Below, one piece after another: positions 32,854-41,812 of a stretch of DNA of 64,000 nt (its first letter is position 1; each line of letters begins with the position of its first letter). This stretch comes from UBA699 sp050261915 (lineage in GTDB: Bacteria > Bacillota > Clostridia > Clostridiales > Clostridiaceae). Made by a program: the position numbers and the translations under genes. The notes under the pieces were generated by a model, which ran no database searches, was not told the origin of the DNA, and worked only from the letters and a program-made list of their open reading frames with translations. Where the stretch lies: the NCBI GenBank assembly GCA_050261915.1, contig JBLNDT010000047.1, forward strand, positions 1 to 64,000, given 5' to 3'.

Positions 32854-34155
32854 CTATAGTATTACTTCATATACATACTTTTTAGCTTCCACAGGATTTT
32901 CACCTATGGAATATGCTTCTTCAGCGGTTTTAACTGCATCTGAAGCATCAGTAAGGTTGGTATGCAATATGCATAGAACATCTCCGGGATTAACCTTGTC
33001 TCCCACTTTTTTCACCATGGTAATCCCGGCGCAAAAGTCGATACTGTCTTCCTTGGTTTTTCTTCCGGCTCCAAGGAGCATGGCAGCTTTTCCTATGTCC
33101 TCAGCCAATATTGAGTTAATATACCCCTTTGTTTTTGATTTTATTTCAATATTAAAATTAGGATCATAGATTGAATCAATTTTGTTTACAAAATCAGGGT
33201 CCCCTCCTTGAGCTGCAACCAGTTCAAGAAACTTGTCCAATACTTTTCCTGAAGACAGCATTGAACTTAAGTTTTCATAGGCTTTTTCATAATCATTAAA
33301 AGCACCACCAAGTAAAGCCATATGAGATGCAATTGCAAGAGCAACCTCCACTTCATCCCTGGCACCATTTCCCTTTAACACCTCAATTATTTCCCTGACC
33401 TCATTAAAGTTACCAACTTCATGACCAAGAGGCTGGTCCATATTAGTTATAACAGCCACAGTTTTAACCCCTACGTTTTTTCCTATGTTAACCATGGTTT
33501 CTGCAAGTTCTCTAGCTCCTTTAAGGGTTTTCATAAAAGCACCAGACCCAGTTTTTACATCCAGCACTATGGCATCTGCACCGGAAGCTATTTTCTTACT
33601 CATTATAGATGCTGCTATAAGTGGAATGCTGTCAATAGTACTTGTTACGTCTCTTAAAGCATAGGTTTTCTTGTCAGCAGGGGTAAGATTAACCGTTTGT
33701 GCAGCTATTGCCATCTTATGCTTATTTACATTTTCAATAAATCTTTCAGGAGAAATATCAGTTCTAAACCCAGGAATTGATTCAAGCTTATCTATTGTTC
33801 CTCCAGTATGTCCAAGACCTCTCCCGGACATCTTAGCCACAGGTATTCCAAAACTTGCTACCAATGGTATTACAATAAGAGATATCTTGTCCCCAACCCC
33901 TCCGGAAGAATGTTTGTCCACTTTAATTCCTTTAATCTCAGAAAGGTCCACTTTTTCTCCAGAGTTTACATAAGCCATTGTGAGGTCAGCAGTTTCCTTT
34001 GAAGTCATCCCCTTGAAATATATGGCCATATACAGAGCTGATATTTGATAATCCGGTATTATACCAGCCACATATCCATTTACAAAGAAATCAATTTCCT
34101 CCTTTGTAAGTTCACTTCCAAGTTTTTTCTTTTCTATAATGTCTACCATTCTCAT
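32854..34155 (-). CDS. pdp: Pyrimidine-nucleoside phosphorylase
   Basis: 433 aa. It carries the family motif KHSSGGVGDKISLIV, the phosphate and base site SGRGLGHTGGTIDKLESIPG, DVKTGSGAFM, and the C-terminal GITMVKKVGDKV domain. It phosphorolyses uridine, deoxyuridine and thymidine to the base and (deoxy)ribose-1-phosphate. Only 4 bp separate it from deoB, whose product handles the sugar phosphate. Confidence 0.94.
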   Translation of the reverse strand: MRMVDIIEKKKLGSELTKEEIDFFVNGYVAGIIPDYQISALYMAIYFKGMTSKETADLTMAYVNSGEKVDLSEIKGIKVDKHSSGGVGDKISLIVIPLVASFGIPVAKMSGRGLGHTGGTIDKLESIPGFRTDISPERFIENVNKHKMAIAAQTVNLTPADKKTYALRDVTSTIDSIPLIAASIMSKKIASGADAIVLDVKTGSGAFMKTLKGARELAETMVNIGKNVGVKTVAVITNMDQPLGHEVGNFNEVREIIEVLKGNGARDEVEVALAIASHMALLGGAFNDYEKAYENLSSMLSSGKVLDKFLELVAAQGGDPDFVNKIDSIYDPNFNIEIKSKTKGYINSILAEDIGKAAMLLGAGRKTKEDSIDFCAGITMVKKVGDKVNPGDVLCILHTNLTDASDAVKTAEEAYSIGENPVEAKKYVYEVIL

Positions 34156-34159
34156 AGCT

Positions 34160-35332
34160 CTACCTCCTTATGTCGTCGTAAAAACTTAATCCGTTTATTT
34201 CATTTTCAATGTTGAACATGTGAAGTATAGTTTTTCCTATATCACAGAAGCAGTTTCTTGTTCCAAGATTTACCGCTGCTTTTATATTTTCTCCATATAC
34301 AAGGAGCGGTATATATTCTCTGGAATGATCAGTGCTTATGGTCGATGGATCACAGCCGTGATCTGCTGTAATAATAAGTACATCCTCTTTTTCCATTTGT
34401 GAAATTATCTCAGGGAGCCTGTGGTCAAATCTTCTTAATGCATCAGCATAACCCTGTACGTCATTCCTATGACCGTAAAGCATATCAAAATCCACAAGAT
34501 TTGTAAATATTAGACCTTTCCCTGCAGTTTTCATGAATTCAATTGTTTTATCAATTCCTTGTTCATTAGTTTTTGTATGGTCTGAAAAGCTTATTCCCCT
34601 ATGATTGAATATATCTTCAATTTTCCCTACAGCATATACGGATAGTGAGTTTTTAACCAGGTCATCAAGCATGGTTTCTCCCACAGGGTCCAGTGCAAAG
34701 TCCTTTCTGTTCCCTGTTCTAACATATGAACCATTTTCTTTAATAAAAGGTCTTGCTATGATTCGTCCCACGGACCTTTCATTAACCATCAGCTTTCTTG
34801 CTTCCTCGCATATTTTATATAATTCCTCAAGAGGTATTACAGCTTCATTTGCAGCTATCTGCATAACACTGTCTGCAGAGGTATATAGTATTGGATATCC
34901 GGTTTTATCGTGGAGTTCCCCATACTCCTTAATTATTTCTGTTCCTGATGCCACCTTATTTGCAAGGAATTTTCTTCCTATAATTTCTTCAAGTTCACTA
35001 ACAATATCCTCTGAGAAACCCTCAGGATATGTTTTTAAAGGATGTTCAAGAATAATCCCTGACATTTCCCAGTGACCAGTTATAGTATCTTTTCCCTTTG
35101 AAAGCTCCATGCATCTGCCAAAGTTTCCAATGGGAGATGGGTATTTTTCCAGCCCTTCCACAAAGTCAATATTTCCAAGACCCAGCTTTTCAAGGTTTTC
35201 AAGCTTAAAACCTCCAAGAACCCTGGATATACCACCTAGAGTATTGCTGCCTGCATCACCGTATTCTGCTGCGTCTGGCAGCTCTCCTATACCAAAACTA
35301 TCAAGTACTATTAATATAACCCTGTTTATCAT
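34160..35332 (-). CDS. deoB: Phosphopentomutase
   Basis: 390 aa alkaline phosphatase-superfamily enzyme with VLDSFGIGELPDA (first metal Asp), GKDTITGHWEM (phospho-acceptor Thr), and the C-terminal metal sites DFDMLYGHRND and ITADHGCDPS. It converts ribose-1-phosphate and deoxyribose-1-phosphate to the 5-phosphates, feeding salvage. Confidence 0.96.
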   Translation of the reverse strand: MINRVILIVLDSFGIGELPDAAEYGDAGSNTLGGISRVLGGFKLENLEKLGLGNIDFVEGLEKYPSPIGNFGRCMELSKGKDTITGHWEMSGIILEHPLKTYPEGFSEDIVSELEEIIGRKFLANKVASGTEIIKEYGELHDKTGYPILYTSADSVMQIAANEAVIPLEELYKICEEARKLMVNERSVGRIIARPFIKENGSYVRTGNRKDFALDPVGETMLDDLVKNSLSVYAVGKIEDIFNHRGISFSDHTKTNEQGIDKTIEFMKTAGKGLIFTNLVDFDMLYGHRNDVQGYADALRRFDHRLPEIISQMEKEDVLIITADHGCDPSTISTDHSREYIPLLVYGENIKAAVNLGTRNCFCDIGKTILHMFNIENEINGLSFYDDIRR

Positions 35333-35359
35333 TGTTTTACCCCCCTGTTGTGTAATTTA

Positions 35360-36001
35360 TTATCCCCCTATATTGGCAACTATTAGTTTAACAATATTCG
35401 GGGTTAAGTATGACTCTAAAAAAAACCCAAAAAACATAAAAGATGAAGGTATTAAAAAGGCAAATGAATATGAGGTTAAATTGATCCATATGTTTGAAGC
35501 TCTGTTTCTTTGAGCCCTGTTTCTAAATACTGCAGTTGAAAACTCCATGGCTATAACCGATGAAATTACTATTGCAGGTATGTAAATAATATTTTGAGGA
35601 ATAATTCCTGCAAGGGTTATCCAAAGACCCCGCATTCCCATCTGGCTTATTATGAAACTTATAGAAAAACCTAAGGTAAAGCCCTTAAATAAATTTAACA
35701 TAAGTATAACAGGAAGCCCAACTAGGGTAAGACCTAGAAACCAAATTGCAAAAATTAATGGAATATTGTTTTTCAAAGTTTCAAGGAAAATTGATTTGTA
35801 ATCTACACTTTGTGAGGTTAAAGCAGTGCTAAAATTACTAAGATAGCTGGTTAAATCACTTTTTTCAAAGGTTCCCATATACCTTACACTGTAAATTCCA
35901 ATAATAATACCAATAGATAAGCAAAGCATACTTGCAAAGTAAAATTTAATATTATTTTGAATATGCCTTCCTAATACTAGTTTAATCTTGTTTTCGGACA
36001 T
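35360..36001 (-). CDS. spoIIM: Stage II sporulation protein M
   Basis: 213 aa, five hydrophobic helices including a central ILMLNLFKGFTLGFSISFII and the IIPQNIIYIPAIVISS pattern of the SpoIIM family. SpoIIM forms the DMP complex (with SpoIID and SpoIIP) that drives septal thinning and engulfment. The start is the ATG at 35999-36001, 7 nt from AGGAGGT; an ATG two codons earlier touches the site. The binding site is partly paired in an inverted repeat. Confidence 0.88.
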   Translation of the reverse strand: MSENKIKLVLGRHIQNNIKFYFASMLCLSIGIIIGIYSVRYMGTFEKSDLTSYLSNFSTALTSQSVDYKSIFLETLKNNIPLIFAIWFLGLTLVGLPVILMLNLFKGFTLGFSISFIISQMGMRGLWITLAGIIPQNIIYIPAIVISSVIAMEFSTAVFRNRAQRNRASNIWINLTSYSFAFLIPSSFMFFGFFLESYLTPNIVKLIVANIGG

Positions 36002-36011
36002 AAACATACCT

Positions 36012-36052
36012 CCTTTAGCACATGTCTTTTTAATTTTATGATGTGCTAAAGG
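36012..36052 (-). promoter_or_regulatory. 12-bp inverted repeat overlapping the spoIIM Shine-Dalgarno
   Basis: CCTTTAGCACAT (36041-36052 read on the minus strand) and ATGTGCTAAAGG (36012-36023) are perfect complements around a 17-nt loop. The 3' arm includes three bases of the AGGAGG site (36009-36014). The 3' flank is GAGGTATG, not T-rich, so it is not a normal terminator. Confidence 0.58.
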
Positions 36053-36066
36053 ATATTATTCATTGT

Positions 36067-36588
36067 TTATTCCATCATAAAGGCGCAAATTGTCTTAGCA
36101 TCCTCTATTTTACCCTCTCTAATCATGCCTTTAATATTATTTACCTTAACCTTGTGAATATTGATAAATTCATCTTCATCCCCTAAAGAGGCATCTCCCG
36201 GATATAAATCTTCAGCCTTGTATAAGTATATATATTCATCACAAAAACCTGGTGATGTTACAACTTTTCCAAGAAAGGTTATTTTGTCAGATTTATATCC
36301 GGTTTCCTCTTCAAGTTCTCTTATTGCACAAGGAAGAGGTTCTTCATCCTTTTCTATTTTCCCTGCGGGAACCTCAAGGAGTGTCTTTTCTACAGCCTTT
36401 CTGAATTGTTCCACCAAGAGCACCGTTTCATGATCAACATATGGAATTACCGCCACAGCACCATTATGCCTTACAATTTCCCTTCTTCCAGTTTTACCAT
36501 CTGGCAGCGCTACCTCCAATTCCTCTAAAGTAAGAATCCTCCCCTTATATATGCAATTTGTCTTTATAGTTTTTTCTGATAAATCCAT
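36067..36588 (-). CDS. nudF: NUDIX hydrolase, ADP-ribose pyrophosphatase type
   Basis: 173 aa. The Nudix box runs from GKIEKDEEPLPCAI to RELEEETGY (G-x5-E-x7-RE-x-EE-x-G), and the context LLEVPAGK fits the NudF/ADP-ribose branch. It hydrolyses ADP-ribose to AMP and ribose-5-phosphate. In Bacillus, nudF also lies beside spoIIM, supporting the call. Confidence 0.9.
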   Translation of the reverse strand: MDLSEKTIKTNCIYKGRILTLEELEVALPDGKTGRREIVRHNGAVAVIPYVDHETVLLVEQFRKAVEKTLLEVPAGKIEKDEEPLPCAIRELEEETGYKSDKITFLGKVVTSPGFCDEYIYLYKAEDLYPGDASLGDEDEFINIHKVKVNNIKGMIREGKIEDAKTICAFMME

Positions 36589-36606
36589 TGATACACTCCT
36601 TTTAAG

Positions 36607-37380
36607 TTAAAATCTGCCTGAGGAACCTCCTCCGCTGGAAGAACCTCCACCAAAGCCTCCAAAGCCTCCCCCAGAGGAACCTCCGCCAAAGCCTCCCCCT
36701 CCGAAGAAGCCGCCCCCAAAGAAGCCTCCTCTTCTTCTTCTGAAAAATAAAAACCAAATAATTATTATGAATATAACAAACCCTATGCTGTCAAAGGGGT
36801 TTGAATTATTTGAATTATCCTTAGGCACATTCACTTTTTCATTTTTATCTAAAGTTACATTGTATTCCTTTGCTATATCATCTGCAAATACTGAAAAGGA
36901 ATCCTTAAGCCCCTGGCTGTAGTTCCCCTCCTTGAATAAGGGTAATGCCACTGAATTCATAATCCTGGATGAATAAATATCTGTGACAGCCCCTTCAAGA
37001 CCGGTGCCTACCTCCACTCTCCAGGCTCTGTCCTGCATTGACAAAAGTATCATAAGACCGTTGTTTTTCCCCTTTTGCCCAATGCCCCAATTTCTAAAAA
37101 GCTCATTTGCATAAGAATTTATATCAGCACCCTCCAAGGAATTTATTACCACTATTACCTCCTGGGCCCCTGTCTTATCCTCTAGTTCCTTCCCTACTGA
37201 AATAATATATTCTTTTGTGCTTTCATCTATGGTATTTCCCGTATAATCATTAACATATTTCAGTTCTGTTGGCTTTGGATAGTTTGCTGCAAAAACAGAG
37301 CTGAAGGTAAATAGTGATATTGATGCTGCACACAAAATGCCAATAAAATGTTTATTTAATAATCCTCTAAAGGTTTTCAT
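36607..37380 (-). CDS. TPM-domain membrane protein (YgcG type)
   Basis: 257 aa. A signal peptide is followed by a TPM domain (residues ~35-175: QEVIVVINSLEGADINSYA, WGIGQKGKNNGLMILLS), one membrane helix, and a Gly/Ser/Phe-rich tail (from ~222, repeats of GGGFFGGG and GGFGGGSS). TPM proteins pair with LemA in many bacteria; here lemA ends 2 bp upstream. Envelope-stress or phosphatase roles are proposed; the function is uncertain. Confidence 0.88.
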   Translation of the reverse strand: MKTFRGLLNKHFIGILCAASISLFTFSSVFAANYPKPTELKYVNDYTGNTIDESTKEYIISVGKELEDKTGAQEVIVVINSLEGADINSYANELFRNWGIGQKGKNNGLMILLSMQDRAWRVEVGTGLEGAVTDIYSSRIMNSVALPLFKEGNYSQGLKDSFSVFADDIAKEYNVTLDKNEKVNVPKDNSNNSNPFDSIGFVIFIIIIWFLFFRRRRGGFFGGGFFGGGGFGGGSSGGGFGGFGGGSSSGGGSSGRF

Positions 37381-37382
37381 GA

Positions 37383-37958
37383 TTACTGCACCGGTGTAAA
37401 GTCAACTTTAGGAACCTCCTGGGCTCCATTAGAAGCTTTATAATATGGTTTCTCCTGGAATCTAAATATTCCTGCAATCAAAGCATTTGGAAATTTCTTA
37501 ATAGTGCTGTTATATGTGTTTACCGCATTATTATAATCTTTCCTGGCAATACCTATCCTGTTTTCTGTACCTTCAAGGGCAACACTTAAGTCCTTGAAGT
37601 TTTGGTCTGATTTTAACTGAGGATAATTTTCAACAATAACAAGCAGTCTTGACAATGAAGTTGAAAGAGCACTGTCTGCATCAGCTTTTTCAGAAATTGT
37701 CTGAGCTCCTGCAAGCTTTGCTCTGGCATCTGCTACTTCCGTGAAAATTGACTTTTCCTGAGCTGCATAGCCCTTAACTGTAGCAACCAGATTTGGAATT
37801 AAATCAAGACGTCTTTGAAGCTGGGTATCAATGTCAGACTGGGCTTTATTAACATTCTGCTCCAGTGCTACCATATTATTATAGCTGCTTATTACCGGCA
37901 CAAATATCAATGCAAGTACAGCCACTATAATAAGTATTGTTTTCAAACCCTTACTCAT
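37383..37958 (-). CDS. lemA: LemA family protein
   Basis: 191 aa. An N-terminal anchor helix (~7-27) precedes the family motifs YNNMVALEQNVNKAQSDID, QRRLDLIPNLVATVKGYA and RIGIARKDYNNAVNTYNS, forming a long helical bundle outside the membrane. It is first of a two-gene unit with the TPM gene. Confidence 0.93.
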   Translation of the reverse strand: MSKGLKTILIIVAVLALIFVPVISSYNNMVALEQNVNKAQSDIDTQLQRRLDLIPNLVATVKGYAAQEKSIFTEVADARAKLAGAQTISEKADADSALSTSLSRLLVIVENYPQLKSDQNFKDLSVALEGTENRIGIARKDYNNAVNTYNSTIKKFPNALIAGIFRFQEKPYYKASNGAQEVPKVDFTPVQ

Positions 37959-38015
37959 ATTAACAACCCCCTATTTAGTATTTATAATAGTTTAACATAA
38001 TTTTCATTGTTTGTA

Positions 38016-39224
38016 TCACTGTGATGCATTAGAAAAAGTGCCTTCAAAAAGTATAGAGCCTGTTGTATCGTCTGCTATAATAAACAAAAATGGTCTGTCT
38101 GCTACAAAAGACTCAGTTTGCTGCACTGCAGTCAGCTTAATCTCCACCACTGTGGCCGCTGCAGCCTCACTGCCCTTTTCATCCACTTTTATTACAGCTT
38201 TGTGAAGTACCTTGCTTATATAAATATTGTCATGTATTCCTGAAAAGTCAGCATCTGTAGTGAAGCATTGCTTCATGCCTAAAGCTGTAAGGCTTTCCTT
38301 TAGGTCCTTTATACCGTATTCAATTTTAAATTTTGGTATTTGGACCAGCAATTCTTTCTTTTTAGAAATTCCATTCTTTATTTCATTCCATTTATCTTCA
38401 TTCATGCTGTTTATTAAGCTGTTAATATCTGATTTTTCAGATGGGAGTATGCAGTACATGGAAATCTTCCCCTTTCCATAAGGAAGCTTTACAGCCTTGT
38501 AATCTGATGCACTTCCATATTCAGCTTCACCATACCTGCTCATCATACTTACCTGGCTTTCAGTTCCTGACCCATTGTGAAAAACAGTACTGAATGTGCT
38601 TTTTTCATCAAAAGGTACTGCCCAGTCCGACTTAAAGTAAATTGCATTAATTAGATACATTAGCACATCCGGGTCTATCGGAGCTGATACCATTTTATCT
38701 ATTTTACCCTAGGTTGCATTTTCTATCCACTTGTTTATTTCATCTGCTGCAGTATCCTTTGAAAAATCCAGACTCTTTATTTCAGTGTCAAATATTTTTT
38801 TATTTAACTCTATATAATCCTGTTTTATGCTTTCCCCCTGCCTAATCCAAATTGAGTTGTTTATATTAAGGTTAACACTTATGTCTTCATTTTTTATATA
38901 CCATAGCAGGTTTTTATAACTCTCATTAAGGTTTGATGGGTCCATGTCCTTATATCCTAAAACGGCAGCCATTTCCTCCCGGGTAGATCCTTTTGCCCCC
39001 TGGAACCCCATGGTAAGGGCTGTAGAAACACTCATTGGAGATATAAATATATTGTTGTCTTTATCCTGATTATTCAGCTGCCTGTACAAATCAAAGGCAA
39101 AATTATTATCTGCCCTGATTAATTCTTTGTTTACAGCAGATGGCACCACCTGTGCACTATTGCAGCCGTAGAATATAGTTGTACTTAAAAATACAGTTAC
39201 AATATAAGAAAACAACCGGTTCAT
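38016..39224 (-). pseudogene. Serpin-type protease inhibitor, interrupted by an in-frame amber codon
   Basis: One serpin frame of about 402 codons (lipobox FYGC near residue 21) is split by a TAG at 38709-38711, with WIENAT before it and GKIDKM right after in the same frame. Serpins usually have an acidic or Lys/Asn residue there (for example T-N-G-K-I), so a single base change such as AAG to TAG would explain it. Both halves are otherwise intact. The reactive-centre hinge EKGSEAAAAT is that of an inhibitory serpin, and the distal FLFIIADDTTGSILFEGTF block is present. A downstream ATG (38691-38693) could start only the C-terminal part. It lies 2 bp from the bactofilin-like gene. Confidence 0.85.
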
Positions 39225-39226
39225 GG

Positions 39227-40366
39227 CTATTCACCTATTGGTTTCTTATTTGTAATAACAAAAGCTCCAAATCCCGCAAATACAATTACCAGCCAGCATA
39301 GAACTCCTACCACCGGAATCCTTGTTATAAGAACTACAATTGTAATTCCTAAAAGCACAGGCCATACCCCTTTATGAGGTGAACTCCAATTAAAGCGTTT
39401 TGTAAGCCATTCTCCAATATATACTGCAACAATAATCTTTGAAATATAAATGATTATTCCATAAAGCAATATTGTAATAATGCCTAAAGGAATACCTATT
39501 ACCGTTATCATAAGGAGTATAGCAATCAGTGGAGTTACAAGAAATGCAAGGACTCCTGTACCTATTGATTTAAGAGAGCTGTTTATAATAGGCTCTGTAT
39601 TTTTTGACCATAATTCAGGCCTCCATATTTTAACTATAAACCAAAGGAAAAGAGCACCAAGTATACTTGAAATAACCCCCCAAATACTTCCTGTGTTTTT
39701 GTTTTTATGCTGGTTTGCATTTGGCTCTACTGCCTGCCAGTAGGTTTTTCCACTAATTTTCGAATTATCATATATGTTTGCCTTATTTGCACTTTTATAA
39801 GTTAAGTCCCCAATTATAACAGCACCCTGCTGAATATTGATTCTTTCACCCTGAAGTTTTGCATCACTCCCAATATATCCTTTAAGTTCAATATCTGAAG
39901 CTGCAGCTGTAAAATCACGTTTTACACTGCCCTGGTCTGATATTATTGAGCCTGCCGCAAATAGGTCACGTCCGATTTCTGTGTCCTTTGATATATCCAA
40001 AGTTTGTGCTGCCATAAATGCATCACCTGTATTTTTTACTGAAGCAGCAAGTGTTTGTGCTGCAGTATAGATATTCCCGTTAACCTGTCCGCTGATATAA
40101 ACGCTTTTCCCGGCAACAATTAAATCACCATTAATAGTTCCTTCAATTCTTACATCCTGACCAAACGCAAAAGTTGTTCCATTTACCGTTCCTTTCACCA
40201 AAACATTATCCCCTGAAAAAAAGCTCGTTCCGTCCACTGTTTGTCCGGCATCAAGGGTACTAGGTCCTTCACCTTTAACCGTACCTGTAAAAACAGCAGT
40301 AAACATAAAAATCATAACTAGTATGAGCAATTTTGCATTATTTATCTTAAACCTTTTGCCAAACAT
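39227..40366 (-). CDS. Polymer-forming (bactofilin-like) membrane protein
   Basis: 379 aa from the ATG at 40364-40366 behind AGGAGGGA; the reading frame to 40468 has no site. A signal helix is followed by a right-handed beta-helix domain of short repeats (VLVKGTVNGTTFAFGQDVRI, DLIVAGKSVYISGQVNG, residues ~45-215), then four C-terminal membrane helices with ITVIGIPLGIITILL. The repeat domain resembles bactofilins, here exported and membrane-tethered. Likely co-transcribed with the serpin. Confidence 0.8.
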   Translation of the reverse strand: MFGKRFKINNAKLLILVMIFMFTAVFTGTVKGEGPSTLDAGQTVDGTSFFSGDNVLVKGTVNGTTFAFGQDVRIEGTINGDLIVAGKSVYISGQVNGNIYTAAQTLAASVKNTGDAFMAAQTLDISKDTEIGRDLFAAGSIISDQGSVKRDFTAAASDIELKGYIGSDAKLQGERINIQQGAVIIGDLTYKSANKANIYDNSKISGKTYWQAVEPNANQHKNKNTGSIWGVISSILGALFLWFIVKIWRPELWSKNTEPIINSSLKSIGTGVLAFLVTPLIAILLMITVIGIPLGIITILLYGIIIYISKIIVAVYIGEWLTKRFNWSSPHKGVWPVLLGITIVVLITRIPVVGVLCWLVIVFAGFGAFVITNKKPIGE

Positions 40367-40553
40367 AGAAATCCCTCCTTTTTTATTCCTGTATTCTATA
40401 TATTCAATTATAGTCCCAGTAATTACTATTGACAATGTTCTGTTTGAATATTTTAAATATTCAGCCAATAAAAAGGGAAATTTGAAATTAATGACGAATA
40501 TTAAATATTAAATATCCGCATCACCAGTATATATGAAGGCGAGGTTAAAACAA

Positions 40554-41783
40554 ATGAAGGCATTAGTATTAGCTGGGGGATTTCCCCAAATCGCACTTAT
40601 AAACGAATTGAGAAGCCGCGGGATGAAGGTATTGCTTGCTGATTACTTTCCAAATCCAATAGCCAAATATGCAGCTGATTTTTTTTATCAAAAAAGCACA
40701 CTTGACTTAGATGAAATTAGAAATATAGCAATAAATGAAAATGTAGATCTGATAATAACAGTATGCACAGATCAAGCAATGTTAACTGTTGCAAATCTAT
40801 CAGAAGAACTTCATTTACCATGCTATATCAGTGCAGAAGCTGCTAATAATGTAACTAATAAAATGTATATGAAAAATATTTTTAAGCTTTACAAGATACC
40901 AACTTCCAGTTTTTTAACAATAAGAGATATCTCAGAATACAAGGAAATATTAAATTGTTTAAATTTCCCACTGGTTGTAAAACCTGTGGATTGCAATAGC
41001 TCAAAAGGGGTAATAAAAGTTCATGATATTAATAGCCTGATATCAGCATTAGGGGATGCAATCCATTTAAGCAGAACTAAAACGGCTATTGTTGAAGAAT
41101 ATATAAATGGCTGTGAACTAACAGTGGATGCTTTTGTAATAAATGGGACAGCAAAGGTGCTTTCTATATCCCAAGACCAAAAAATCCAAAGTGAAGATAG
41201 GTTTATCATATACAGATACGACTATCCTGCTGGTATCTCAAAGGTTGTTGCTGAAAAAATATCTCATTATGCTCAAGTCATTGCAGATGCATTTCGATTA
41301 GTTAATTGCCCAATGCTGATTCAGCTTATATACAGAGATGAGGAAATATTCATTTTAGAATTCAGTGCTCGTACCGGTGGAGGGTTGAAGCATAAATTAA
41401 TTTGTGAAGCCACATCAGTGGATATTATTAAGGCAACTGTAAATATGACTTTGGGTATTGAAGAAGAAATCAATATTAAAAATACCCATATCAGGATAAG
41501 AAATGAATTCATCTATTGTTATCCAGGAGTATTCAGTGATTTTCAAGGTGTTCAGGAGTTGGTTGCTAATGGAACCATTCATGGGTTTTATCCATTTAAA
41601 AATCCTGGGGAAAGATTCGAAAAGGTTGAAAACAGCGGAGACCGTGTTGCTGGATTTATGCTTGTTGGTAAAACTGCAGAAGAAATAAAAACTAAGCATA
41701 ATATTGTTGTGGAAAATATAAAGGTAATAGCTTCTGATGGAAAGGACATTATGAGACATGATTTATTGACATCAGAGGAATAG
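40554..41783 (+). CDS. ATP-grasp ligase
   Basis: 409 aa from the ATG at 40554 behind GAGG. The N-terminal Rossmann-like pre-ATP domain (VLAGGFPQIALINELRSRG) leads to the ATP-grasp core with FPLVVKPVDCNSSKGVIKV, VEEYINGCELTVDAFV and LEFSARTGGGLKHKL, the Mg-ATP site. It resembles carbamoyl-phosphate/biotin carboxylase-like and amino-acid ligases that form amide bonds. Together with the next gene it forms a two-gene unit, lower in GC than its flanks and opposite in strand to all neighbours, which suggests transfer. Confidence 0.86.
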   Translation: MKALVLAGGFPQIALINELRSRGMKVLLADYFPNPIAKYAADFFYQKSTLDLDEIRNIAINENVDLIITVCTDQAMLTVANLSEELHLPCYISAEAANNVTNKMYMKNIFKLYKIPTSSFLTIRDISEYKEILNCLNFPLVVKPVDCNSSKGVIKVHDINSLISALGDAIHLSRTKTAIVEEYINGCELTVDAFVINGTAKVLSISQDQKIQSEDRFIIYRYDYPAGISKVVAEKISHYAQVIADAFRLVNCPMLIQLIYRDEEIFILEFSARTGGGLKHKLICEATSVDIIKATVNMTLGIEEEINIKNTHIRIRNEFIYCYPGVFSDFQGVQELVANGTIHGFYPFKNPGERFEKVENSGDRVAGFMLVGKTAEEIKTKHNIVVENIKVIASDGKDIMRHDLLTSEE

Positions 41784-41812
41784 ATTGTAATTTTAAGGGG
41801 GAGGGAAAGTCA

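Noticed and set aside
36607..36720. Low-complexity Gly/Ser coding end as a repeat element
   Set aside because: It is the normal tail of TPM-domain proteins, in frame, not a mobile or tandem DNA repeat.
38016..38693. Stand-alone C-terminal serpin gene
   Set aside because: Continuity with the upstream half in the same frame and the lack of a binding site before its ATG point to one interrupted gene.
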